Source: Homarus americanus (taxonomy: Eukaryota; Arthropoda; Malacostraca; Decapoda; Nephropidae). From it: DNA of 64,000 nt. This document shows positions 21,499 to 51,300 of this stretch, piece by piece. The stretch covers positions 8,761,473-8,825,472 of the forward strand of contig NW_024725489.1 of assembly GCF_018991925.1 (NCBI RefSeq). Direction: 5' to 3'. How positions within the stretch are numbered: the first letter of the stretch is position 1; each line of letters begins with the position of its first letter. Position numbers and translations under genes: made by a program. The notes under the pieces are model-generated. The model was not told where the DNA came from. It saw nothing but the letters and a program-made list of their open reading frames with translations, and ran no database searches.

Positions 21499-21757
21499 TG
21501 GAACCATAAAGAAATTTAAAAAAAAGATCATTAGTGAGAGACGATATATGTATGTTGTGTTGTCAATAGCAAGAGAAACAATTGAGACCCTGCAATTGTG
21601 TGCAAATGAGGCAGAAAGTCAGATTAGCAACCTGAGACTTGGTCATAATTTTCGTGATGTCATATAGCAGCAGGGTCTACCATTAGACAACACATTATGC
21701 TTCCAATATCTTCCCAGGCGGTAGTACCTCCCTGTTTGGTAGCTGCCTACTACCTAA
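21119..21757. repeat. Interspersed repeat A, copy 3 (fullest copy)
   Basis: It runs from a poly-T start (acgggtattaccacacccgg), through about 300 bp of (AAT)n, to the conserved end block (aatgaggcagaaagtca, cattagacaacacatt, ggtagctgcctactacc). It sits inside the GIY-YIG coding region of the Penelope element. Long poly-Leu or poly-Ile open frames here are only translated (AAT)n. Confidence 0.75.
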
Positions 21758-21918
21758 TGCCTCCTCAATATTACCTTGTAATTCAATTGACAGTAGGAAC
21801 ATTATAGAATCCAGTCTCATTAAACATACCGAATCCGTCAACATGAATTTGAGAAATGGTATGCACAAACTGGATAATTTCGTAATTAAGAAGATTTGTA
21901 ACCAGGTGAGAGGTTGAG
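21758..21918 (+). pseudogene. Penelope C-terminal tail
   Basis: After repeat A the frame gives [20 protein letters not shown], then GMHKLDNFVIKKICNQVRG and a stop. The same peptide is encoded in reverse at 26520-26665, which confirms that it is Penelope sequence. Confidence 0.75.
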
Positions 21919-21960
21919 TCATCTTACCCTCTGACCTGACTACGGACTGCTGCTGTGCTT

Positions 21961-22773
21961 ATAAGAACATAAGAACATAAGAAAGTGGGATACTGCAGGA
22001 GGCCGACTGGTCCATACAGGGCAGATCCCTTTCACACCCATCCCAGCACTTCCATGTGCCTATCCAACTTCGTTTTGAAGCTCCCTAGCGTCCCCGATCC
22101 TACTATAGCACTCGGTAGCCTATTCCACATATCCACAACTCTATTACCAAACCAGTGCTTGCCTATATCCTTTCTGAATCGGAATTTATCTAATTTAAAG
22201 CCATTTGTTCTAGTTATTTCGTTATTACTGAGCTTCAGAACATCTTCCATTTTACCCTTGTTAATCCCACTTACCCACTTGAACACCTCTATCATATCTC
22301 CCCTAACTCTACGCCTCTCTAATGAATGCAAGCCTAAGCTTTTCAGTCTTTCTTCATATGAAAGGTTTCTAATATTATGGATAATTTTTGTCATTCTTCT
22401 TTGAACTCTCTCCAAAGAATCTATGTCCATTCTATAATAAGGACACCAGAATTGAACCGCATAATCCATGTGTGGCCTCACTAATGATAGGTAAAGTTTC
22501 AAGATAACGTCAGCAGTTCTGTTACTCACACTCCTAGATATGAACCCAAGAATCCTGTTTGCCTTGTTGCGAACGCTAATACATTGTTTTCTAGGTTTCA
22601 AGTCGTTGCCAACAAATACACCTAGATCTTTTTCACAATCTGAGTTTTCTATTTCCGTGTTACCTAGTTTATACTTAACGTTTGTATTCGTCTTCCCTAT
22701 TTGTAGTACCTTGCATTTATCAGCATTAAAATTCATTTGCCAGTCTACTGACCACTCATGTAAGGTCACCGCC
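21961..22773 (-). mobile_element. CR1-like LINE, 3' fragment with 245-codon open frame
   Basis: The minus-strand frame covers the end of the RT and the C-terminal region: LHEWSVDWQMNFNADKCKVL, EKDLGVFVGNDLKP, VRPHMDYAVQFWCPYYRMDI, LHSLERRRVRGDMIEVFKW and NRVVDMWNRLPSAIVGS. It ends with a TTCTTATG-repeat tail (21961-21985). It is open without stops and so younger than most other copies here, but it lacks endonuclease and catalytic RT. It lies between the Penelope C-terminus and its terminal repeat. Confidence 0.9.
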
Positions 22774-23090
<317 letters not shown>

Positions 23091-24121
23091 TGCAAGTAAA
23101 TCACTGTAGGTGATTAACATATATATCCCTTCAGTGAGAAGGCTGGTTCTCTCTCTCTGGGCCCAGTCTTGGGCAAATTACACACATCCTGTACACTCGG
23201 GACAAACGCGCAGTTCCTTTCTCTCTAACTATAAATTCCTATCAAATTATTTTATATTTTCAATAATTTTACTTTGACAAAAAATCCCAAATATTTTACG
23301 ATTTTCTAATACACCCTTGCTGGCTCCATAATCTGGTTCCGCTTGAGGACCACTGCCTTATATTCTGGTAAGGAGAAGCCCATCACCAGATTGTAGATTA
23401 TAATCATTTATTAATAAATGGCGGCCATTTTGGATAGTCAAGTATGTTTGGAGGGTGTCAAAATATTTATTTTTATTTGGGTCATAAAATAGTTCATAGA
23501 AGGAGACCACAAGAAAAATACATGGAATTGGTAGACAGCAAAAGAATGGCTGCCATCGAGAATTTTCAAGTTGCTAATCGATTGGATTTGAAAAATATAC
23601 ATAAGATTAGCCATGGCAATTTCCATGATTTTGACGATCATTCTGTTAAACGCTGTGTTATATGAATAACTTGTCTCTGAGACACAAAGACATTTCTTAC
23701 ATGTGTAAAAACATAAAATTTAGGTATATTAATAGTGGAGTAAGAAGTTAGACACTTTTATCATAAAATATATCAGCTGTGTCAGGACATCACAATACCT
23801 CAGCAAGTTATATATAATGTGCTACTGTCTTCCCCCCTAAACACTTTTAGCAAATTGTACTACAATGTTGGTAAACTACTAAGAATTGAACCATGAACCA
23901 ACTATTGGTTAACTATAAAACATGACATGAACCAACAATAAATAACCAAAACTACCCTAGGATTCGTAGGTTGGGTTAGATTAGTTTAGATTAAGTTAGG
24001 TATGCTTGTGTCAACTGGAAAAATAATAGTGGTTTTGATCATTATAATCTTCCAATATTACTCGTTTGTCATAGATCTTGCCCACAGGTGTGTGTCTAAT
24101 GCTCTGAAGCTTAAGAATAGT
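23091..24121. other. 3' flank of the vanin-like gene
   Basis: Non-coding DNA downstream of the vanin-like stop codon. It presumably includes its 3' untranslated region; minus-strand aataaa words occur near 23407. A short diverged TTAGG-like stretch lies at 23960-24000. No other gene is supported. Confidence 0.4.
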
Positions 24122-41263
<17,142 letters not shown>

Positions 41264-41645
41264 GATAGTATAATGTTAGAGTGTAGCACTTATTGCAATC
41301 CTACCTGTTGGATGCTAAAGATAGAAGTAAAGACAATCAAATGAAGTGCCAGGCACACAAAGCTCACCATATTGGACTATTGTATATTATTTTATATGTT
41401 CTTATGTTAAAATTAAATGGGTAAGAAGTTCCATTTTGCAACCTCAGATGAGGAGGTTGAAAATGGATCGTCGATAAACACATAAATTCCACACCTCTAC
41501 ACCCCATAGTTCATTCCCAACACTTTTTACTCTTTTTAATTAACCTTCTGATGATAAAAGGTTTGGGCATCCATTTTCATTAACTTCATCTCTTGCCCTT
41601 AAACAACCATGGACAAACACTATAAACGATTTTCGGGCGTTCCTA
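41264..41645. other. Upstream flank of vanin-like exon 1
   Basis: Candidate promoter or upstream-intron region. It contains a LINE-tail-like remnant, tatgttcttatgttaaaat, at 41394-41412. I cannot point to a specific promoter motif. Confidence 0.35.
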
Positions 41646-41769
41646 TTGGATCATCGTCACCAACAGGTCCAGCTTCATTGCCTACCGTCCTTGCGGGCAG
41701 TTTGCCCCCGTGAGCTAGCAAGTACCGTCCAAGAAATAAAACGGACATTAAACACGACGGAAAGATTAA

Positions 41770-42170
41770 AAATGAACAAGCACAAAATCAAGAATGGATC
41801 TTGGAAGCTGAGGACATTATATGACGCAAGTAAGTATACATTTATTTGCAGTGAAATGAAAAGACTGCAGTGGGACATTCTGAGATTAAGTGAAGTAAGA
41901 TGGACAGGCTCAAATAACTTTAGCAGTGAAGATTTTAAATTCATATATTCAGGTGGTGAAAAGTATGAGAGAGGTGTTGGTATTCTTATAAACCAGAAGT
42001 TGAGATATAGTATAAAGTAATACTGGGCTGTGTCAGATTAAGTTTTATACTAAACCCATGGACTTAGTAATAATACAGGTTTATGCACCAACAAATGATA
42101 ATGAGGATGATGTCTTAGAAAAAATATAAAGATTTAAAGAAAACAAAAGACATGTAATGGGCCCCTGTCT
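41770..42170 (+). pseudogene. LINE endonuclease fragment (RTE/craniofacial-protein-2-like type)
   Basis: The frame reads NGSWKLRTLYDASKYTFICS, LQWDILRLSEVRWTGSNNF, IYSGGEKYERGVGILINQK, and after a frame change MDLVIIQVYAPTNDNEDDV. N...LRTL, LSE.RW, the SGG..RGVG block and QVYAPT are LINE apurinic-type endonuclease motifs, of the kind often annotated as craniofacial development protein 2-like. No RT follows. It is a different family from the CR1-like copies. Confidence 0.75.
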
Positions 42171-43849
42171 CATCAACAGAACATATTATATAAATGGGTC
42201 AATACATCTGATATTACTTCAGATTCACCTATGCTTTCCACTGACTATGAGTAAGACATGAGTTGTACAAGTAAAGAGGCAAGTCTCTCCCAAGGGTGAA
42301 GCCCATCGTCAGCATATCTGTAAAAGCCCGCTGGCGAGGCCCTCACTCAGTAGTCCTCACAGCAATTTACAGTATGTCGTGGACGTGACCTAACGTTTAT
42401 AATACACCACTTCTTAGGTCCCTTTCTCATTCACTCATATACAGTGGAACTTACGGTCGATCTACACTCAAGAATTACAGATACAACCCTTTTATAATAA
42501 AGAAGGAACTACAGTTTGGGTTTCGTTACTTAAACCCAAATATCAAATATAATAATGTGAGCGACCTGGTTAATTGGACAATCCAACGATTCATATAGGT
42601 GGCTTAACCGTGTGTACAGTTCTTAAACTGGTAGTCATAGCCAGACCGTCCTTGTTTGTGAAAAACAGAAAACACATAACAGTGAAGCATTATAATCAGA
42701 GTGTTTAAACCATCCCATATTGAAACAATATTTAGTAGTACTCCTTATCTGTCACATACAAAACGTGCAGGAATTCGCAATATATATATATTACATCCTG
42801 TTGGTGAATATCCAGTTTGGTACTGTTGAAGACCCCCTCAGCATTTTCCTGATACAATGTTGCAGTGTTGAAGAAAGGTTTCATAACTTGGAATAACAAT
42901 TGATATTTCACAAGTAGCTGAACAGTTTTGTTGTGTGCCAGCGTTGATTACAGTTCGGTGTCATCATACAGATCTCCATATATCGTAGACTGTGAAGACT
43001 TGGCTGACAGTCTCGCTAGCGGCCTAACAGAGCGATATCAATCATCAGCAGTTTCTGATCGACTGTGGAGAACCTCCCCCTAGTTTGAAGTGTCGTCTCT
43101 CTCCAAGGAATAGAAGTGTCTCTTCGTTTGCCAAAGGAAACCAAAGAGCAGCATCATCACCAGGAAGAGGCCCCGCCCACTCTCCACACAAGACTCGACT
43201 CGGAACTCGGCTTGAAGGATCACGTTTTCTATACAGACATCACACCCTGTATAAAACTAGGTATTTAAATAACATAATTATACACATAAGCACGTTCGAC
43301 AGATATCTTCACCGATAGGTTCGTTGGATAGGATTATTTCAATGATAATCAAGTGTCGAATGTAAAAATGAATGTATTGAAATTCTTTAAATTTACAGTG
43401 GTTCATAGTGCCTGTTTCCTTATTCATAATTTAATTAACTTGCAATTAATATTCATTTATCTTGTAAATGAAGGCAAGTAATTTGCTTTTACTGTTGGAA
43501 ATTACATTCGACAATACAATAGACTAATAGATAATTTTCTAAGTTTCCACTGTCTAGTGTTGATGACATTGCACACCTAAGCGCAACTATTTATAAGCAA
43601 CAAGGGAATAAATCAAGCAGAGACTGACATTGATGGCCCAGGTCAGAGACACAGTTAGAGCGATTCGGTAAGGAAGTTGTGAAATGAGGTGAGGAATCAT
43701 TTGACGACTTAAACCGTCGTACCTTGCGATCTGGAAATCAATATAATACTTCACCTCAGTATACAAAAGCATTTACCCCCTGTTTCAGGTGATAGTGTGT
43801 CTGTTGCTAAACCAGTAACAACCTTATTAACCCAGCCTTCTGTTGAGGT
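42171..43849. other. Unassigned DNA, possibly Gypsy 5' end
   Basis: No gene is recognised. A TATA-like word (tataaaactag) at 43250 and the Gypsy gag-like frame that follows make a 5' LTR and leader plausible here, but I could not find LTR ends. Confidence 0.3.
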
Positions 43850-44015
43850 AAGAATACTAATGTCTTCCACAAACCCTCACGTCCAATGCTACTACCGCGT
43901 CAACTCAGCCTGATAGAGTTATTAATGATATGCAGCGTGGTGACAATTCCAAAAGTACATGGGTCAAAGATGATTATCCAGATTCGCACATTTCATTCGT
44001 GCATGTAAAGATAAC

Positions 44016-44447
44016 ATGCGCACTGGGCAAATAACGACGACGAAGACAAAAATATGTACGTTCCCACGTACGCGGGGTTTTATGCGGTGGTCGTTAAATG
44101 CGTTTGGTTTGCAGAGCCCTGATTATGAGGAATTTAAGCGAACGTTAATTGGGATCTTTGGGGGTGGGTCCACCAGCTGGGCCGAAGCTTCAGTAACATC
44201 TTCAGATGGATGGATCGTTGTGCGCCAGGGAATGCGCGTGAAACGCCTGTCGACGCTGTCGACATCGCAGGCGAGTTCGCCAACCAGGACATGCAACGAC
44301 ATTCCGGACCTCAGGTGGTACGACGATCAGGTAACATGTCCGGCGGATAATGTAGAAATGTTGATAGAGCTAATATGCTGCTTTCCGTCCATCGTCCTCT
44401 ATATAGCCGAGGCACAAGAGGTGCAGTATGAACCACCACATGGGTAG
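44016..44447 (+). pseudogene. Gypsy Gag-like fragment
   Basis: A 143-codon ATG frame has a capsid-like segment (QSPDYEEFKRTLIGIFGGG) upstream of the protease. Position and the DYEEFK..L...FG pattern suggest Gag, but conservation is weak and it ends early. Confidence 0.35.
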
Positions 44448-44639
44448 ATGCATAAAATAATCTGTCCCCAGAGCTGCGGGGCCCCATAATGGCACAGTCC
44501 TTAATGACATTCCTTTATGAAAGCAGCCCTCAGTGACGACATACGCAACCCTTGACGTCTATGGTGCAACCTAGATACCTCAGATGAGCACATGACTCTG
44601 TAGTGGTTTCTCCCCTACAAATGCTGTTTGTCGCTGGGT

Positions 44640-45125
44640 AGCCGACCATAATTCCCAGTGTATGCCGTGGTCTGGTGGAACCGCGCCGCCGCTGACGGAA
44701 GTCAGCTACTAAGCCACGCCTACACTCCGCTATTTAAGACCTAACCTCTCGTGGTGACCACTCTCTTCTTCTACCTACAGCCGCAACCCAAGCTACACCA
44801 CCTCCTCCGCCGCTGCCCCTGGCGGCCTCGCTGCTCCGCCGGCGAGCACGGCGACCCACAAACTGTCCTCCTCTCAGCACCCTCACCAACCAGCTCTCTC
44901 TACATCACGCTTGTAACCACACTCCCGCTACCAAGCTGCATTGTACATCAATACAACATGTATACAGAGAGCACATTATGAGTTTCCTTTCTCCATCCCA
45001 TCCTGAGTGTGAACCAAACATCCCATTACTAACTCCCTCCCAGACTCCTTATGCGACACATTTGGCTCCGGTGCCTCCCGCCGGACTTATAAATAAAAAT
45101 TCCTTTACGATGCGCACACTGTAAT
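44640..45125 (+). repeat. GC-rich LTR-like fragment
   Basis: A compositionally distinct block has a TATA-like ctatttaag at 44730, a CT-rich leader, and the end atgcgacaca followed by tttggctccggtgcctcccg, which resembles an LTR end plus primer-binding site. Another aataaa lies at 45122. It may be an LTR of another element lodged between gag and protease. Confidence 0.3.
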
Positions 45126-45514
45126 AAACGTGGCCGCAACAGAAGATTGTTATCAGCTCAAAGGTAACAGTGCAAGCACTCCTCTCAAAGGTCATTTTCG
45201 GAAGCAGCTAAAGAAGATACCTCCTCCTATCCAGAAGACACACAAATGGTGCGCACTTCACAAATCGACATCTCATGGTTCATGGTGCGAAGTGCTAATA
45301 GGAAGCTAGGGGTGTGGACAGGTGAAACAGTGTCGTATAGGCGCAGAAGTGTCCCTCCAAGACAAGTCGTCGGGGAAGACAAACGCACACCACACCAAGA
45401 GATGGCTTGGGTAGTCCCGCCCCTCCTCACAGCACTTTGTAGCGGCCTCGTTGGTAGCGGCGCTTAGCAAAGTGGAAGTGTTGTCAGTGCCGGTGAGAGT
45501 GGTCTTGGGTCAGC

Positions 45515-45870
45515 TCTGATATTGACACAGGTGCTTGCGCTAATGTATTGGCATGACATCCATATCACGAGTTACAGCGTAAATTCCCTCACCAACTTCA
45601 ATTGGAGACCTAGCAACGCTGAGCTCCCGAAGGAGTTTCAGGTACTCAGCTGAGCATCACAGGAATGAGTGACATTACCACTCAGATTCTCAAAACATTG
45701 GTACGCCCTTCTACGCGGACTTTATATGAATCAGCAGTTTAAGTTGCCAGCCGACGGGTTACTTGGTCTACCAACTCTTCGAAAGAACATGATAGATGTT
45801 CTTCCACGAAATAATAATGTTACGTTTAAAAGGTGTTTCTACAAAGCAATGAGTCATTCACAGACCTATG
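45515..45870 (+). pseudogene. Gypsy aspartic protease remnant
   Basis: One frame reads SDIDTGACANVLA, the active-site Asp-Thr-Gly, followed by HELQRKFPHQLQLET. Another frame gives QQFKLPADGLLGLPTLRKNM, the region after the second protease strand. Stops between them show decay. Confidence 0.5.
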
Positions 45871-46399
45871 CTCACAGCTAGGACGAGTGTTCTCTACCAA
45901 TCCTATTAAGGAAGGTGGATCATTGTCAGAGATATCTCTTGACCTCAACCTCACACTTTCCCAGCGTGATTAGCAGCAAGAGTTGGACGATCGTACCAGC
46001 AGTGTTGAAGAGTACTCTCCATTGCAAAATGAGGAAATCAACAAAGGCTGTCCGAACTACTAACGTGTACACGGGCTGGAATGTTGTGTGTCTCCAGGAA
46101 ACATGCAATGTAAAAGGGCTGTCATGTGAATCTACCCTGAGCACTACGCCTGGTGGTTTGACCGACTTACTAATTCTAAATCGAACAGCGTTCAACGAAT
46201 CTTAAAAAGAGGATGTTATTTGTGTGATTTTCTAGTATATCACAACAATGTCGAAGTACAGTCTAAAATTCCGCGCCCAATTCAGTATTGTTGCGAAAGT
46301 AACAGACTCGACAGGCCAGGAATAGATCAGATAGCACCACATGTTAAGGTGATCGATCATCCCAAGGGTGGGCTACGCCTTTTAGAGCTGCTTGCCGAC

Positions 46400-46647
46400 T
46401 AAAAATATAGTAACCTTGCCAGGGGAAACGCTAGGTCAAGAAAGATCTAACATCCCATCATATACCCTTAAAGGAGGAACCAACCCTATTTACGTACCAG
46501 CTTATAGACTACCTCATAGCCAGCGCGCTGTAGTACAGATATGGTACATTAGGGTTATTTGTCATAGAGGAGGAAGATCAGCTAAACTTAATGGCCTACG
46601 CACCAGCTTATAGACTACCTCATAGCCATGCCGCTGTAGTACAAGAT
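46400..46647 (+). pseudogene. Gypsy RT, N-terminal part
   Basis: The frame NPIYVPAYRLPHSQRAVVQ is the conserved start of a Gypsy RT. It is cut by a DNA transposon and resumes at 52675. Part of it is present twice because of a 107 bp tandem duplication. Confidence 0.75.
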
Positions 46648-46698
46648 ATGGTACATTAGGGTGTGTCATAGGAGGAAGATCAGCTAAAACTAATGGCC
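46496..46698 (+). repeat. 107 bp tandem duplication across the transposon/Gypsy junction
   Basis: Two units (46496-46602 and 46603-about 46698) each contain Gypsy RT sequence (cttatagactacctcatagc) followed by the first roughly 45 bases of the TAGGGTGT transposon (gatcagctaaa.ttaatgg). The first unit has the more diverged terminus (ttagggttatttgtcata). Confidence 0.8.
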
Positions 46699-46938
46699 CA
46701 TCACTTTTTGGTAGATTTTAGTGTATATAAACAGAAAATAATTTCAGTTTCAATATTTTGCAACCTTTTGCTAGGTAAATTTTAGCGTGAAATTTATCGA
46801 AAATCTAACGTACAGCTGCATTAGTGCATTACAATTAAATAGTGAACATTGCTTTCTGACTTCATTCTTTAACAACCCAACTAACAATATTTTTTCTGTT
46901 TCAGATTCTGATGCATTTATAAGTTGATAATATTTGCG

Positions 46939-48370
46939 ATGGCTGCTTGTGTCAGGACGAGGAACCAAAAATCCAGCCATCTCAGTCACTATCTTGGGTC
47001 TGGGAGAGCTCCTGAGTCGGAGTTGCTTACATTGAGAGATGCTGCGATGGTGTTTTAATCAGGCAAATCAGTGAAAAAGAACCAAAGAAAAATAAATTCA
47101 TTAGACTGCTAGCCAGTTGGGAAAAGGCAAGAGATATCTCTCTTGGGAGAGGAAAACTTGCAGTTAACGACAGCTTTGCCAAGCAACTGGACCAGTTATT
47201 TGACAAAATTACTTGCAAGTGCCCAATTGTTCTCTGTCCTGAGTTTGGATGCGATCGTGACTGTAAATCCGAGGCCCACATCTCCTGTATTTGCAAGCGT
47301 GAACTGAAGATTCCTGTGATCGAACTGGCATTTGTCAAAGCACAGAGAGAGAAGACTGGCAGTATAGGGGCTCTCATGATTTCTAGCCAATATATTCCGG
47401 AGTCCAAGAGACAGGAGGCTGCCACAGAGACAGAAGAGGAGAAGAGTTGCCGAGGAAAAGAGACCTTGAGAAGGCCCAGGGTGAGGTAAAAAAGGCCGAT
47501 GATTGGAGTCAAGCTGATTCAGAGTTTAATGACTTCCCCATGGCTGATCCGAGTGCTGACCAGGAGAATGGTGACTTTGTCCCTAGCCCAGAAAATAATG
47601 ATCCCAAACCTTCCAGGCATAAGATTCGAAATAGGAAAGATATCCCGAGCATAGCTCTGGCCAGCATGCAACACCACACTGGTCTCAGAGAAACTGCAGA
47701 GATAGCAACAGCTGTCTGGATTGACGGTGGTTTGATAACACCTGATGATGTTCACCTGGTGATAGATCATAACAAAGTAAGGAGAGCTCAGGAGATACTT
47801 GTCAGTAACCTAGAAGAGGAGTTTGATAAGGGGATAAGAAAAAATGGAATCAATTGTTTGTTCTTTGATGGGAGAAGGGATGACACTAAAGTGTTCATGA
47901 AAGTTGGAGATTCTGACAAGTTGTTCCCTGCCATGGTGAAGGAGGAACACTACTCCTGCTGCAGTGAACCAGGAGGGAAGTATTTGTGGCATTTCACTCC
48001 AGAGAAAGATGACATCAGGAAACCAGCTGAGATAGTGGCAGATAACATTGTGAACTGGCTCAGAGAGAGGAACGTAGACCAGACCCTGCAGGCCATTGGA
48101 GGGGACAGCACCAACACGAACACAGGGTGGCAAGGGGGGGTCATACAGTGGATAGAGCGGAAGATTGGGAGGAAGCTGGTCTGGATTGTTTGTGACCTCC
48201 ACACCAACGAGTTGCCACTCAGACATCTGATCCAGGAGCTGGATGGCAAGACTCTTTCAAACAACAGATGATCTGGTCCTCTTGGCAAGATGCTGGACTC
48301 TGCCACTGAGTTAGAAATAAATCCGAGCTTTGAAAAAATCACAGTTGGCCCTCCACTCGTTGAGCTTGCA
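46939..48370 (+). pseudogene. Outer transposase gene, 5' two-thirds
   Basis: It starts [16 protein letters not shown] in line with the inner protein. It is soon broken by a TAA (AAMVF*) and frame changes, then reads ITCKCPIVLCPEFGCDRDCK and a long frame from 47447 to a TGA at 48271. Shared motifs with the inner copy are IALASMQHHTGLRETAEIAT, CLFFDGRRDDTKVF, AIGGDSTNTNTGWQGGV and LVWIVCDLHTNELPLRHLI. The frame is cut at VELAH by the inner element and resumes at 51621. It is dead, but conserved enough for comparison. Confidence 0.85.
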
Positions 48371-48373
48371 CAT

Positions 48374-51300
48374 TAGGGTGTGTCAATTTAGGGGGTGAAC
48401 TGGCTAAATTGAAAATCGAGTAATTTGGTAGCAATTTATTGTAGTCTTTAAGCATGCAAAACAATATTCTGGCATAAATTTTTTTTTATAATAAGTCCTA
48501 CCTACATCAAATGGATTTTTAAATGTACATATTTGTGAATTTATAACATAACCAGCGTTTGCACACATGTTACTGTTTCAAGTTTCAAATTATTATATTT
48601 TATTATCCGTAGTCTATTTGAAAGTAACCAATGCCTTCATACTCTCTTTGCTTTGGTTTCTTGTCATCAGTAGTCTGCTTGCTATTTGTGCTTTGATGTA
48701 ACCTTCTCGCCTCTCGTGGCTGTAAACATGGCCCGCTGCTTCTGTGACCATTTTCACACATCTCTCCACACTTTGAGTGTGGGAAGGCCACTTCGGCACC
48801 TGCATTGGAGTCTCTTTAAGGTTTCTCAATTCTTGGCTAGTTAGACTTGTTGTCAATGGTGGCTCTAAGACTTCCAAACTCAAGTCAACCAATTCTGACA
48901 ATTTGGTGGCATTGACGTTTATTGGGGGAACTTTTCTTGAATGAAACGAACAGTCTCCCAACTGGTCGTCATCTATTAGCGTTCCTCTAATCTTTAGAAT
49001 GACTTCTACAGCCTCGGTTCGGAGATTGGTACATTGACTGCAAAGCATTGCTTGCAAAACTGCTTCTGATCGAGCATACCAAGCGGACCTTCTTGCCACA
49101 GGTAACACGATGTCCCTCACTACCTTCCTCTGTGTTCTTACTAGCTGCAATTGAAACAAAAGGTGATTGGGCCCATCCACCCACATAGGATTAAGTTTCA
49201 CACTAAACCACTGGGGAAGATAAACTCCAATAATAAATTCAACAATTAACCTCAAATTCTTCAGCACTTTGCCCTTCAATTCGTGTTTGGAAATCCAAAT
49301 CCTGCAGAAACGAAGAGCTGTAGTTAACCAACGGCTGTGACTGACAGGTCCAATCTCCAAGAGAGCCAATGACTGAGGCACTTCTCCTGATCTTATTGCT
49401 TGGGCAATACGATAAGCATAGGATTGATCTGTGCTGAGATCTTTGATGACTCCTTCAGACAACGCCGGAAGGGGAGGGCCAACTTCGACCTTTGGAAAGG
49501 TTGTATTTATTTCTAGTTGTGTTGCTTCATCCAGCATGATGCCAAGGGGACCTGACCACTTGTTGTTGCTCTTTGTAGGACCATCAAGTTCCTGGATGAG
49601 ATGACGAAGAGGTAGCTCGCCTGTATGTAAATCACATACAATCCAAACAAGTCTTCTTCCTAGTTTTTTCTCTAAATGCGTCATTACACCCCCCTGCCAT
49701 CCGGTGTTCACTGCAGTTGAATCTCCACCAACAGCCTGCAGTGAACTGCCAAGTCCTCTCTCCTGAACCCAACATAAAATATGATCAGCAATGACCTCTG
49801 CATGTTTCTTCCCTTCTACTTCAGTTTCGGGAGCAAAGTGAAACAAAAACCGACCACCAGGCTCAGAACAGACAGAGTAGTGTTCTTCTTTGATGAGACC
49901 TGGAAACTTTCTGTTCACTCCCTCTACTTCTAGCAAAACTTTTGTGTCATCTATTCTTCCATCAAACAAAAGACAGGAGAGCCCTCCCTCGCTTAAATCT
50001 TTTTCATGCTGATCAGATATTTCCTTCATTATTTTTTCTTGTGCTCTTCTAATTTTATTATGATCTATCACCAAAGATACATCCTCTCGGCTGATGAGGC
50101 CTGCATCTATCCAAGCGGCAGTTGCAATTTCTGCAGCCTCACGAAGTCCAGCATGGTGGCGAATACTAGCTAAAGCAATGTTTGAAATATTTCTTGTGTT
50201 GTATTTCATTTTCTTTGGTAAAGGTTCAGATGGCTCTTTGGAACTATCATCTGATGTTGCTTCCTGTTCATCAGAAGAACTATCAAAGAAGTGATAAACA
50301 TCTTGACACAGCTCTTCCTCTCTTTGGATGGCTTCTTCACTCTTCATTTTCTTCTTTTGTTCCCTCTCTCGGATTTGTTCTCTCTTCTTGGCATTAGCAA
50401 TCTGCTTCTTTGTTTCTGAATAATCTATTGAACCCATTTGCATACTTCCTTGGCCTTCTGCCTTTGTCCTCTGTGCCTTTATAAATTCAAGCTCTAAAAC
50501 AGGGATCTTCTTTTCACGAGGACAACCACAATCAATGTGGGAATTATTTTCTCTCTTACCTGAGTGAGAACAGTTGGATTCAGAACATAATTGTATGGAG
50601 CACTTGCAGGTCAAAATGTCAAACAGAGTATCAAGTGTGTGCAGAAATTCATTTTTCCTGGCCAAGTTTCCTTTACCAAGTGATGTTTCAACTGCTTTGT
50701 GCCATAATTTCGTTAGTTTTAGCTCAATAGTTCGACACTGATTAATCACAGGTGGTTTGAATAGTGCATTAGCTTTTGTCCATTGATGCAGAAGAGGGAC
50801 TATCATGTCATTTATGAGTTCTTTATCTGTATAGTTCCTTCTGTCCTTTGCATTTTTTTCTCGAAGGAGTAACCCTAATCTTAGCATGTCTCTCACTGTT
50901 GGAAGTTCTGATACAGGAAGCTCCTTCCCTTTACCAACTAGCAGGCTCAAGTGGGTTGACAACTGACTTCTTGTCTTCAATTTTGACATCTTCACACTAT
51001 CTGACAAATAGAAAAATATTTCAATGTTTCATAATTCAATTGTTGTTTCAAAAAATATCAATTTGTTTATCAAAAATGCTGTAACAGAAATAACATAATA
51101 ATTTCTTAGAACATAATGTTTTATACAATGATATAAGTAACTGCGACAATCAATATGCCCTACTTACAATAATTAAAATGTAGAATTCGTCTGGTAGAGT
51201 AGGTGCAAGTGCAATGAGAGCAAACCACCGTCTATGATATCTAGAAGGAGAGTGAGCCGGGCGCCTTATCCTCACGCTTGGTACAAGTCAAAACAAGAAT

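Noticed and set aside
23444..23665. 73 aa plus-strand frame downstream of the vanin-like gene
   Set aside because: Looks somewhat protein-like but has no known motif and no splice or neighbour support.
43085..43318. 77 aa open frame
   Set aside because: No recognised motif and odd composition; may be LTR leader sequence but not supportable as a gene.
50094..50397. Plus-strand open frames inside the inner transposase
   Set aside because: Antisense shadows of the conserved 791-codon gene.
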